Below the pieces are notes generated by a model. The model had not been told where the DNA came from and did not search any database. It saw only the letters and a list, made by a program, of their open reading frames with translations. Below are positions 53,567 through 61,820 of a stretch of DNA of 64,000 bases, in pieces (within the stretch, counting starts at the first letter, position 1; each line of letters begins with the position of its first letter). Source of the DNA: Prochlorococcus marinus XMU1402 (GTDB taxonomy: Bacteria > Cyanobacteriota > Cyanobacteriia > PCC-6307 > Cyanobiaceae); NCBI RefSeq assembly GCF_017696205.1, contig NZ_JAAORD010000001.1, forward strand, positions 372,001-436,000. The letters run 5' to 3'. The translations under genes were made by a program, and so were the position numbers.

Positions 53567-55353
53567 AAAAATAATTTATTTTTAATTGGAATTTTATAAA
53601 TTTCAGATATGAACTTCCTCCATAAATAAGCTGCATTTCCACTAGATAATTCAGATTCCTTGTTATCGTCGTAACCTATCCAGATTCCTGTTGTAATGTT
53701 ATCAATGGAACCAATAAACCAGAGATCTTTATTTCCATCAGATGTTCCTGTTTTGCCATAAATTTTCTTTCCTTTTATAAAGGCTGCTTTTGAAGTGCCT
53801 TCTTTTACAGATTTTTCAAGAAGTTTATTTATTTTCTTGTTTATTTTAAAATCTAATATTTTTTTGGAAATAGATTTGTTTTCCCAAATAGGTTGTTTTT
53901 TAAATGATTCTATTTTTTCTATGATTTCAGGGCTTTGAATCCTCCCATTATTGTTTATTGCAGAATATGCATTTGTTATGTTTAAAAGATTATCTCCGTA
54001 GGAGCCAATAGCTAATGATGGAAATTCCTCAAACTCTTGCTGATAACCTAGTCCAAATGAATTCGCTAAATTTATAACATTTTTTAAGCCGATTTTTTTT
54101 GTAATTGATATTGGAACGATATTTGATGAACTTTTAAATGATTCAATCAAAGATATTGAACCTCTATAGTCTTCTGAAAAATTTTTTGGGCAATAACTTT
54201 CCCAGCATATTGGTAAGTCTTCAAATTTATCGCTTAATTTTATTCCTTCTATTAATGCAGCAGCATAAGGGATTATTTTAAAAGTAGAACCTAAAGGTCT
54301 TAAAGATGAAATCACTCTATTGTATTCATTAATTGATGGATTTTTGCTAGTTATCATTGTCCTAATTAGTCCTGTGTTTGATTCGATAGATACTAGAGCA
54401 AATTCAAGGTCTTTAGGCCCAGCATATCTTGATATTTTTTGACCTTTTTCTTGCCAATCTTTGTTGATAGAAGATTTAATTCTTAAAAACTTATAATCAT
54501 TTTTACTTTCAATTTTTTTATCTGTTTCCTGAAGAATAAAGTTAATTAGTAATTTATCATCTAAAAAATTATCAGCTGTTTGATAATTTAATTTTATTTT
54601 TTCTTTAATAGCCTTATTCTTATTTTCTAGAGAAATATATCCATCAACATACATTGATTCAAGGACTTTATTTCTATTTTTAATAGCTAGTTCTAAATTT
54701 TGATAAGGTGAATAAATTGATGGAGCTGGAGCTAATCCCGCAATTAATGCGACCTCAGATAATGTCAATTCTTCTATAAATTTTCCAAAATAAACTTGGG
54801 CAGCCTCGTTTACTCCGTATGCTCCTGATCCTAGATAAATATTATTTAAATATAATTTTAAAATTTGATTTTTGTCATATCTAAATTCAAGTATGAGTGA
54901 TATAAATATTTCTTTGATTTTCCTTTGAAAACTTAAATCATTATTTAGAAAAAGTAATCTGGAAACTTGTTGTGTAATAGTACTTCCTCCCTCCTTAACA
55001 TAACCACTTCTAATATTTTGAATAAGTGCACGTAAAATACTTTTTAAATCTATTCCATTATGTTTATAAAATCTTTTATCCTCAGAAGATATGAAAGTAT
55101 GTTTAATAAAAAATGGAATTTTATGATAACTATTATCTATTTCAAATTTACGGCTTAATTTGCTTAGTATCTTATTATCAGAAGATGATATTAAATAAGA
55201 ATATTTGGTTTCCCGAAACTTTTTATTTTTAGATACGTCAAATTTTAACGTGCTAGAAATTAGACTAAAAAAATAAAAAGATATTCCAGAAAAAATTAAT
55301 ATTGGAATTATTAAAACAAAAGATTTGAATTTAATCTTTTGCACCTTAAGCAA
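53563..55353 (-). CDS. Class A penicillin-binding protein
   Basis: A 596-aa bifunctional peptidoglycan synthase. One N-terminal membrane helix (about 14-34) is followed by a GT51 domain (SSEDKRFYKHNG, GGSTITQQVSRLLF) and a transpeptidase domain with RPLGSTFKIIPY (SxxK), SSN and GKTGTSDGNKDLWF (KTG box). It polymerises and cross-links glycan strands outside the plasma membrane. Shorter than E. coli PBP1a, but all boxes are present. It overlaps chlG by eight bases. Confidence 0.93.
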   Translation of the reverse strand: MLKVQKIKFKSFVLIIPILIFSGISFYFFSLISSTLKFDVSKNKKFRETKYSYLISSSDNKILSKLSRKFEIDNSYHKIPFFIKHTFISSEDKRFYKHNGIDLKSILRALIQNIRSGYVKEGGSTITQQVSRLLFLNNDLSFQRKIKEIFISLILEFRYDKNQILKLYLNNIYLGSGAYGVNEAAQVYFGKFIEELTLSEVALIAGLAPAPSIYSPYQNLELAIKNRNKVLESMYVDGYISLENKNKAIKEKIKLNYQTADNFLDDKLLINFILQETDKKIESKNDYKFLRIKSSINKDWQEKGQKISRYAGPKDLEFALVSIESNTGLIRTMITSKNPSINEYNRVISSLRPLGSTFKIIPYAAALIEGIKLSDKFEDLPICWESYCPKNFSEDYRGSISLIESFKSSSNIVPISITKKIGLKNVINLANSFGLGYQQEFEEFPSLAIGSYGDNLLNITNAYSAINNNGRIQSPEIIEKIESFKKQPIWENKSISKKILDFKINKKINKLLEKSVKEGTSKAAFIKGKKIYGKTGTSDGNKDLWFIGSIDNITTGIWIGYDDNKESELSSGNAAYLWRKFISEIYKIPIKNKLFF

Positions 55354-56302
55354 CTAAAAAACTATGTCCTATCGCTAAAGCTGTAACTAACATTCCAGTT
55401 ATAAGGAACGGTTGGGCACTTGCTTGATATTTGACATCAAACTTTAGAGGATCTCTTAGTAACCACATATCTTGAAATGTAATTTGTGGAATTACCAATA
55501 AAACCAAAATTACAGAGGCTAAATGTTGACCAATAATAACTAATACTACAACCATTGCTAATTGAAAAATGTCAATCAGTCCTGCACTTATTCTACTTGC
55601 ATTTTTTATTCCAAATACTACTGGTAGAGAATTTAAGCCTAGCTTTGAGTCTCCTTCAACACTTTTGAAATCATTAATAACAGCAATTCCAAGTCCTGAG
55701 AGGCTATAAGCAAGTGTTAGTATCGCCGTCACTATAGTTAATTTTCCAAACAAGGCTTGTCCTGCCCACCAAGGTAAAGCTATGTAAGATGCTCCTAATG
55801 CATAATTTCCAAGCCAACCATTCTGTTTTAATTTGAGTGGTGGAGCAGAATATATATAACTAACAAAGGAACCACCTAATGCCAAAAGTAGGACGGAGGG
55901 GAAGCTATGCTTAGCATATAAATCTAATAGAAAAGCAACTATTAAACCCGCGATAAGTAATACCCAGATTTGTATTTTTACATCTTTAATTGAAATTTTC
56001 CCAGAAGGAATTGGTCTATTTGGTTCATTAATTGCATCAATTTCTTTATCAAAAAAATCATTTATGGTTTGGGTATAACCAGCCAGAAGTGGTCCACTCA
56101 TCAACATACATGCTAATGAAGCTAGAACATTACTAAATGTCCATTCAAAATTCCCACTTGCAGCTGCTCCACAAATAACTCCCCATATCAAAGGTATCCA
56201 CGTTATAGGTTTCATTAACTGTATACGGAGTTTCCATATACTTGATGTTTCAGAGGCACCCTTAATTCCTAATAGTTGTTTTGGATCATTCACTTTACTC
56301 AT
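55346..56302 (-). CDS. chlG: Chlorophyll synthase
   Basis: A 318-aa UbiA-family prenyltransferase with about eight membrane helices. The two aspartate motifs are NDFFDKEIDAINEPNRPIPSG and NDFKSVEGD. It esterifies chlorophyllide with phytyl or geranylgeranyl diphosphate in the thylakoid. In Prochlorococcus this makes divinyl chlorophyll. The ATG meets the TAA of the DUF2862 gene (one-base overlap). Confidence 0.96.
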   Translation of the reverse strand: MSKVNDPKQLLGIKGASETSSIWKLRIQLMKPITWIPLIWGVICGAAASGNFEWTFSNVLASLACMLMSGPLLAGYTQTINDFFDKEIDAINEPNRPIPSGKISIKDVKIQIWVLLIAGLIVAFLLDLYAKHSFPSVLLLALGGSFVSYIYSAPPLKLKQNGWLGNYALGASYIALPWWAGQALFGKLTIVTAILTLAYSLSGLGIAVINDFKSVEGDSKLGLNSLPVVFGIKNASRISAGLIDIFQLAMVVVLVIIGQHLASVILVLLVIPQITFQDMWLLRDPLKFDVKYQASAQPFLITGMLVTALAIGHSFLVA

Positions 56303-56526
56303 TAACCTTTCTCAATTTCTTCTGGGAAAAACCAATTTTGCTCACCATTCTGAAATTTTGCGGTAATTCCAATACTTCTGCCGTCAGTCATCTTATAGCC
56401 TGTTATTACGGCTTTAGGATTCGAGGATATTTGATCGATTAATTTAGCTGGTAGTCTATCTTTTACTTTGTTAATGTTAATTTTGATTTTACTACCGATT
56501 TTGGGTAATAATTTTGTTTCAGCCAT
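56302..56526 (-). CDS. DUF2862 protein
   Basis: A 74-aa basic beta-rich protein, PKIGSKIKININKVKDRLP, ending NGEQNWFFPEEIEKG, the DUF2862 pattern seen in cyanobacteria. Its function is unknown. It heads a minus-strand transcript with chlG and the penicillin-binding protein gene and is divergent from hisF; the 59-base gap holds both promoters. Confidence 0.8.
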   Translation of the reverse strand: MAETKLLPKIGSKIKININKVKDRLPAKLIDQISSNPKAVITGYKMTDGRSIGITAKFQNGEQNWFFPEEIEKG

Positions 56527-56585
56527 AAGAGGTAAAATGGAAGCTATTATGCAACATTAACAGCATTTGGACAATTTTTACTAAA

Positions 56586-57356
56586 ATGGTAGCTCTTCGT
56601 TTAATTCCTTGTTTAGATGTCGCCCATGGCAGAGTGGTTAAAGGTGTAAATTTTGTCAACTTGAGAGACTCAGGCGATCCTGTTGAATTGGCTTGTAGGT
56701 ATTCTGATGAGGGCGCAGATGAATTAGTATTCTTAGATATTAGAGCTAGTGTAGAAAATAGAAGTACATTAGTTGACCTTGTCTCTAGGACTGCAAAATC
56801 AGTAAAAATCCCATTTACAGTAGGTGGAGGAATAGATTCTGTTTCTTCAATTAATGATCTTTTAAGAGCTGGAGCGGACAAAGTGAGTTTGAATTCTTCT
56901 GCTGTTAGAAATCCTGATTTAATTTCTAAAAGTTCTAGAGAATTTGGTAATCAATGTATCGTGATAGCAATTGATGCTAAAAGAAAAGTTAATAAGACTG
57001 ATGAATGGGAGGTATATGTAAAAGGAGGGAGAGAAAATACTGGAATAGATGTATTAAGTTGGGCAAAGAAGGTTAAGGAGTTAGGCGCAGGGGAAATTTT
57101 GCTTACTTCAATGGATGGTGATGGCACGCAGAATGGATATGATTTACATCTGACTGAATCTGTTACCAATATTGTTAACATCCCAGTGATTGCTTCTGGA
57201 GGAGCGGGTTGTTTAGAAGATATCTATGATGTTTTTCAAGAAGGAAGGGCATCAGCAGCACTTCTAGCATCATTACTTCATGATAAGAAACTTTCTTTAA
57301 GAGAAATAAAGACTTTCCTCCTCGAAAAAAAACTTCCAATTAGACCATATGAATAA
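56586..57356 (+). CDS. hisF: Imidazole glycerol phosphate synthase subunit HisF
   Basis: A 256-aa TIM barrel cyclase. Catalytic Asp residues lie in [15 protein letters not shown] and near [11 protein letters not shown]; phosphate loops are GGGIDS and SGGAG. With HisH it makes IGP and AICAR for histidine and purine synthesis. Followed 45 bases later by menG. Confidence 0.97.
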   Translation: MVALRLIPCLDVAHGRVVKGVNFVNLRDSGDPVELACRYSDEGADELVFLDIRASVENRSTLVDLVSRTAKSVKIPFTVGGGIDSVSSINDLLRAGADKVSLNSSAVRNPDLISKSSREFGNQCIVIAIDAKRKVNKTDEWEVYVKGGRENTGIDVLSWAKKVKELGAGEILLTSMDGDGTQNGYDLHLTESVTNIVNIPVIASGGAGCLEDIYDVFQEGRASAALLASLLHDKKLSLREIKTFLLEKKLPIRPYE

Positions 57357-57401
57357 AAAATATAATTTAATACCAAAAAGAAATAAGTTGAAAATTTAAA
57401 A

Positions 57402-58103
57402 ATGAAATTCACAAAAACTATCGAAGTCAAAAATATATTTAATAAAATTTCTTATAAATATGATTTTTTAAATAATCTATTAAGTTTTGGACTGCACAGA
57501 TTATGGAAAAGGAAATTAGTTAATTTATTGGAACCTTTAAATGGAGAAGATTGGGCTGATTTATGCTGTGGAACTGGAGATTTAGCATTCTTAATTTCTG
57601 AGAGAGTTAGTCCAAGGGGTTCAATTACTGGGATTGACAGTGCAAAGGATATCTTAAATATTGCAAAAAAAAAATCAGAGCTTAAAAAAAATAAATTTAT
57701 TAAGTGGGAAATTAAAGATGTATTAGAAATTAATGATTATTCAAAAAATTTTGATGGGATTTGCATGTCATATGGACTTAGAAACTTGAATAATGTTGAA
57801 GAAGGAATAAAAAAAGTTTTTGATCTTTTGAAGGATAAAGGAAGGGCAGGATTTTTGGATTTTAATCACTCAACAAGAAATTCTTTATCCAATATTTTTC
57901 AGAAAATTTATTTGAGATTAATTGTAGTAAGCATTTCGCGGCTTTTTAATTTAGGTCCAGAGTACGCATATATTGAAAAAAGTATTAGTAATTTTCCAAA
58001 GAAAAATGAGCTTATAAATATTGCTAAGCAAGTTGGATTTAAAAAAGCTGAATATAGGACTATTTGGGGGGGGCAAATGGGAATACTAATATTAACCAAA
58101 TAA
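57402..58103 (+). CDS. menG: Demethylphylloquinone C-methyltransferase (UbiE/MenG)
   Basis: A 233-aa class I methyltransferase: YDFLNNLLSFGLHRLWKRK, SAM loop ADLCCGTGDLAF, MSYGLRNLNN and GFLDFNHS. In cyanobacteria it performs the last methylation of phylloquinone for photosystem I. The tail end converges on the DUF721 gene with five bases between the stops. Confidence 0.93.
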   Translation: MKFTKTIEVKNIFNKISYKYDFLNNLLSFGLHRLWKRKLVNLLEPLNGEDWADLCCGTGDLAFLISERVSPRGSITGIDSAKDILNIAKKKSELKKNKFIKWEIKDVLEINDYSKNFDGICMSYGLRNLNNVEEGIKKVFDLLKDKGRAGFLDFNHSTRNSLSNIFQKIYLRLIVVSISRLFNLGPEYAYIEKSISNFPKKNELINIAKQVGFKKAEYRTIWGGQMGILILTK

Positions 58104-58108
58104 AGAAT

Positions 58109-58594
58109 TTAGTTTTTTATTTTTCTCCAACAAAAAGAACACTTTCCCCATCTTTTGATTTCGCCCTCTGGAGTAGGGGCATTACAAACAGTACAAATGC
58201 ACATATTATTTTGATTTATTCTGCTTGGATGCTTTGCCCAAACTATCTTTGCATTAGTAGCTTTGATATTTTTATTTTTAATTTCATAATTTTGTATTAT
58301 TTTTATTTCATCCAAAGTTATTCCAATTTTCTCGATTCTCTCTTTTAATTTATGCTTGTTATAGATTAAAGCTTGGCGCCACTGTGGATGATTAACTGCA
58401 ATAGTAAGTATTTTTTTTTCAATATTTAACGGTTTGCATTCTTGAAATAGTTCTAAGCCGATTAAGTTCTTCCAGTTTTCATTGATTTTAGAGAGTTTAT
58501 CTAAGTCTCCGCAGGATTTTTTGAAATTATCAAGACAATTTTTTAATGGATGTGGATTCCTTCTATTCACTATTGGCAAATACTTTTTATCCAA
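58109..58594 (-). CDS. DUF721/DciA-like protein with C-terminal zinc ribbon
   Basis: A 161-aa protein. Residues 10-100 fit DUF721 (DciA): KINENWKNLIGLELFQECKPL and LTIAVNHPQWRQALIYNK. DciA loads DnaB helicase in bacteria lacking DnaC. The last 30 residues add a zinc ribbon (CTVCNAPTPEGEIKRWGKCSFCW), a CxxC pair on each side. It is divergent from birA. Confidence 0.8.
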   Translation of the reverse strand: MDKKYLPIVNRRNPHPLKNCLDNFKKSCGDLDKLSKINENWKNLIGLELFQECKPLNIEKKILTIAVNHPQWRQALIYNKHKLKERIEKIGITLDEIKIIQNYEIKNKNIKATNAKIVWAKHPSRINQNNMCICTVCNAPTPEGEIKRWGKCSFCWRKIKN

Positions 58595-58669
58595 TTTGTA
58601 AAATTTACTTATTAAGACTAAAGTTAATCTAATCTTTTAAAAGATGCTTGTTGTTTTAATAAAGAATTT

Positions 58670-59419
58670 GTGAAAGTTATTGGACCTGCAGCTAAGACAG
58701 TTTTTTATTTAAAAAAAATTCAGGGTCAATATCCAACCTGGACACTTCATTACAAAATAAAATGTGAAAGCACCGAAAATGAGCTAACAAACTTGCTCGG
58801 ATATTCTGAAATAAAGAAAAACCAGCCAGTAGCGATAATCGCAAGGGAACAGTTCTCAGGGGTTGGCCAAAATTCAAAAACTTGGGTTTCTCCAAAAGGA
58901 GGAATTTGGTTAAGTGCAGCTTACCCAATATTTTCAAAAAAATTTGAATGTCAAATATTTAATTTGTCTTTAGGTATTAAGTTATGTGAAATGCTTAGAC
59001 GAGAAAATATAAATGTTTGTTTGAAATGGCCAAATGATATTTTCTTTGGTTCAAAAAAGTTGATTGGATTTTTACCAAGGGTGATAACAAGAGGTAAACA
59101 AATTATCTATGTAAGATTAGGACTTGGCATGAATTTTTTAAATTACACTCCATTAGAAGGTATTTCATTATCAAAAGTACTTCAAACTAAGAATATTAAT
59201 CAACATTATTGGACAGCCAAAGTTCTTAAAGCTTTTTATGATTCAATTGAATGCAACAATAAAAAAGAATATGTGATTAAATCTGCAAATAAGTTTCTTA
59301 CTAAAAGTTTTTTACCTAGTGGTTATTGTCCTGACTCATGGAAAATTAAAGATATTGATTTGAATGGGAATTTAAGAATTGAAAATGAAACTAAACTGAA
59401 GGTAATAAGAAGGTTTTGA
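58670..59419 (+). CDS. birA: Biotin-[acetyl-CoA-carboxylase] ligase
   Basis: A 249-aa ligase that attaches biotin to acetyl-CoA carboxylase. Present are AREQFSGVGQNSKTW (in place of GRGRRGR), GGIWLSAAYP, LKWPNDIFFGSKKLIG and GLGMNF. There is no N-terminal helix-turn-helix, so it is a class I ligase without repressor role. The biotin loop is divergent (FSGVGQ), but the KWPND core is intact. GTG start at 58670. Confidence 0.87.
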   Translation: MKVIGPAAKTVFYLKKIQGQYPTWTLHYKIKCESTENELTNLLGYSEIKKNQPVAIIAREQFSGVGQNSKTWVSPKGGIWLSAAYPIFSKKFECQIFNLSLGIKLCEMLRRENINVCLKWPNDIFFGSKKLIGFLPRVITRGKQIIYVRLGLGMNFLNYTPLEGISLSKVLQTKNINQHYWTAKVLKAFYDSIECNNKKEYVIKSANKFLTKSFLPSGYCPDSWKIKDIDLNGNLRIENETKLKVIRRF

Positions 59420-59421
59420 AT

Positions 59422-60108
59422 TTAATTAACTTTTAATTCAACTATTCTTCCATCCTTAAATTTGGCTATTTTTTTTGCGCGATTTGCAACTTCATCTTCA
59501 TGCGTAACTAAAACTATAGTTATTCCAGACTCATGAAGTTTGTCAAAAAGATCTAATACATCTTCAGTTGTTTTTGAATCTAATGCGCCAGTAGGTTCGT
59601 CTGCCAGTAATATTGCAGGATTATTGATAATAGCCCTCGCAATAGCAACTCGTTGTTGCTGACCTCCGGATAATTGGTTTGGGCGATTATTCATCCTTTC
59701 TGAGAGGCCAACTTTTTTTAACGCATTCTTACCTCGTTCTAATCTTTGCTCAGGCTCAATTCCAGCATAAATCATCGGCAAAATTACGTTTTCAAGTGCA
59801 GTTGCATCTGAAAGAAGATGAAATTGTTGAAAAACGAAGCCTAATTTTTGATTACGAATTTCCGCCAGCTCATCATCACATAAATTTTCAACAGGTATAC
59901 CATTTAATATATAAACACCTTCAGATGGTCTATCTAGACATCCAATAATATTCATAGCGGTACTTTTGCCTGAGCCACTAGCTCCCATTACAGCTAAATA
60001 ATCACCTTTATAAATTTCTAAGTTTATGCTGTCTAAGGCTTTAACAGTTAGATCTTCTTTCCCATATGTTTTAGATATATTTTCTAAACTTGCGACTTTC
60101 TTAGACAT
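59422..60108 (-). CDS. ABC transporter ATP-binding protein (DevA/LolD/MacB type)
   Basis: A 228-aa ATPase: Walker A GASGSGKSTAMNIIG, Q-loop FVFQQFHLL, signature LSGGQQQRVAIARAI, Walker B ILLADEPTGALD. The family works with FtsX/MacB-like permeases in export or lipoprotein release. No permease gene is nearby. It follows ndhB on the minus strand. Confidence 0.9.
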   Translation of the reverse strand: MSKKVASLENISKTYGKEDLTVKALDSINLEIYKGDYLAVMGASGSGKSTAMNIIGCLDRPSEGVYILNGIPVENLCDDELAEIRNQKLGFVFQQFHLLSDATALENVILPMIYAGIEPEQRLERGKNALKKVGLSERMNNRPNQLSGGQQQRVAIARAIINNPAILLADEPTGALDSKTTEDVLDLFDKLHESGITIVLVTHEDEVANRAKKIAKFKDGRIVELKVN

Positions 60109-60125
60109 TTATTGAAAAAATTCTT

Positions 60126-61646
60126 CTATGAAATATTGTTTGCAGTGGCAATAATATCTTGTAAGAAAGGAGTTTCTGAAACTGCGGTATTAGCTAATTT
60201 AAAAAGAGGATTAGAAAGGATTCCTCCTAGAGCAGTTACTGCCACGCAAGTATAAAGTGCAATTCTTAAGGGAGGCAATCCTACAATTCCCCAGTTAATT
60301 TCAGGATATGATTTGACGATTTCAGAAGCTTCCTGTGGTTCTTTAACTACCATCATTTTTATAACTGAAATGTAGTAATAAATAGATATAACTGAAGTAA
60401 CTAATCCAACGATTACTAATAGGTATTGATGATTTGCCCAACCTGCAAAGAACAAATAGATCTTTCCAAAAAATCCTAACATTGGAGGTAAACCTCCAAG
60501 AGATAGGAGACAAAGGCTTAAACCTAATGTAATGAGAGGATCTTTTTGGTAAAGACCAGAGTAATCAAGAATTCTGTCAGAGCCAGTTCTTAGTGAGAAA
60601 AGTATTACACATGAAAATGCTCCCAAATTCATAAATAAATATGCAGCCAAATATAAAACAGCAGCTGATAAACCATCTTGTGTACCAGATACTATTCCTA
60701 TCATTACAAATCCTGCTTGTCCAATAGAACTGTAAGCTAACATCCTTTTCATTGAGGTTTGAGCTAGCGCTACAACATTTCCTAGAGCCATGCTCAAGAT
60801 CGCCAAAATAGTGAATAATAGTTTCCATTCTTCATCGAATGAAGAGAAAGTAGTGCTTAATATTCTTATTGCAAATGCAAAACCTGCTGTCTTTGAACCG
60901 ACGGATAAAAAAGCAACTACAGGTGTAGGTGATCCTTCATAAACATCAGGAGTCCATTGATGAAAGGGAACTGCAGCGATTTTAAAAGCAACAGTTGATA
61001 AGACAAATACGAGAGCTAGAGAAGTAATGAAGGAGGGTTTGTTTATAATCTCTAAACCAATAATTGCTAAGTTTGTTGAACCACTTAATCCATAAAGAAA
61101 GGAAGAGCCATACAAATAAACTGCAGCGGCAGCTGATCCAACAAGCAAGTATTTTAAGGCCGCTTCTGAACTTCGCGGATCTCTTTTTAGGTAACCAGAG
61201 AGTAGATAGCTCGCAACTGATAAAGTCTCAAGAGATATGAATACACTAATAAGGTCAGTAGATCCACACAAAAGCATTGCTCCAAGAGTTGCTGAAAGAA
61301 CTATTGCTGCGAATTCTCCAATAGGGCTACCACTTTGTTCTGTATAGCGCCAACTTATAAGCAAAGAAATTAAAGTTGATAAAGCAATTATTGCTCTAAA
61401 TGCTATTGACAAATTATCTGAATTAAAAGATCCAAGAAATGCTTCCTCTACTGGATTGCTCCATTGCAAGGCCAAACTAAATAGAGAGCTGCCAATTGAT
61501 AAATAGCAAAGAATTGGTGCCCATTTTGATGCAGTTTTTTCTCCAGCTAAATCTACAAGGAGTGTCCCAACAATACCTAATAAAATAAAAGCCTCAGGAA
61601 TAATGGCTTGAGCATTTAAATTAATTGTAAAGATTTCGTTGGGCAC
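60126..61646 (-). CDS. ndhB: NAD(P)H-quinone oxidoreductase subunit 2
   Basis: A 506-aa proton-pumping membrane subunit of NDH-1 with about 14 helices. The antiporter-like signature [18 protein letters not shown] with its conserved Lys/Glu pattern, and [13 protein letters not shown], are clear. It serves respiration, cyclic electron flow and CO2 uptake in thylakoids. It diverges from topA across 174 bases. Confidence 0.97.
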   Translation of the reverse strand: MPNEIFTINLNAQAIIPEAFILLGIVGTLLVDLAGEKTASKWAPILCYLSIGSSLFSLALQWSNPVEEAFLGSFNSDNLSIAFRAIIALSTLISLLISWRYTEQSGSPIGEFAAIVLSATLGAMLLCGSTDLISVFISLETLSVASYLLSGYLKRDPRSSEAALKYLLVGSAAAAVYLYGSSFLYGLSGSTNLAIIGLEIINKPSFITSLALVFVLSTVAFKIAAVPFHQWTPDVYEGSPTPVVAFLSVGSKTAGFAFAIRILSTTFSSFDEEWKLLFTILAILSMALGNVVALAQTSMKRMLAYSSIGQAGFVMIGIVSGTQDGLSAAVLYLAAYLFMNLGAFSCVILFSLRTGSDRILDYSGLYQKDPLITLGLSLCLLSLGGLPPMLGFFGKIYLFFAGWANHQYLLVIVGLVTSVISIYYYISVIKMMVVKEPQEASEIVKSYPEINWGIVGLPPLRIALYTCVAVTALGGILSNPLFKLANTAVSETPFLQDIIATANNIS

Positions 61647-61820
61647 TTTATTAAATTGGATTAAATTAGATGTTTGATTGTAAGGGTCTAAGAGTTAATC
61701 TTAACTTGATTATAATTTGTGGGTATGATTTTTGAAATTTTCTGAATAAATTACTTGAAAAAGCTTCAAATAATCATAATATGCCCTAACTGAACAAAAA
61801 CACCAATTTTGAAATAAACC

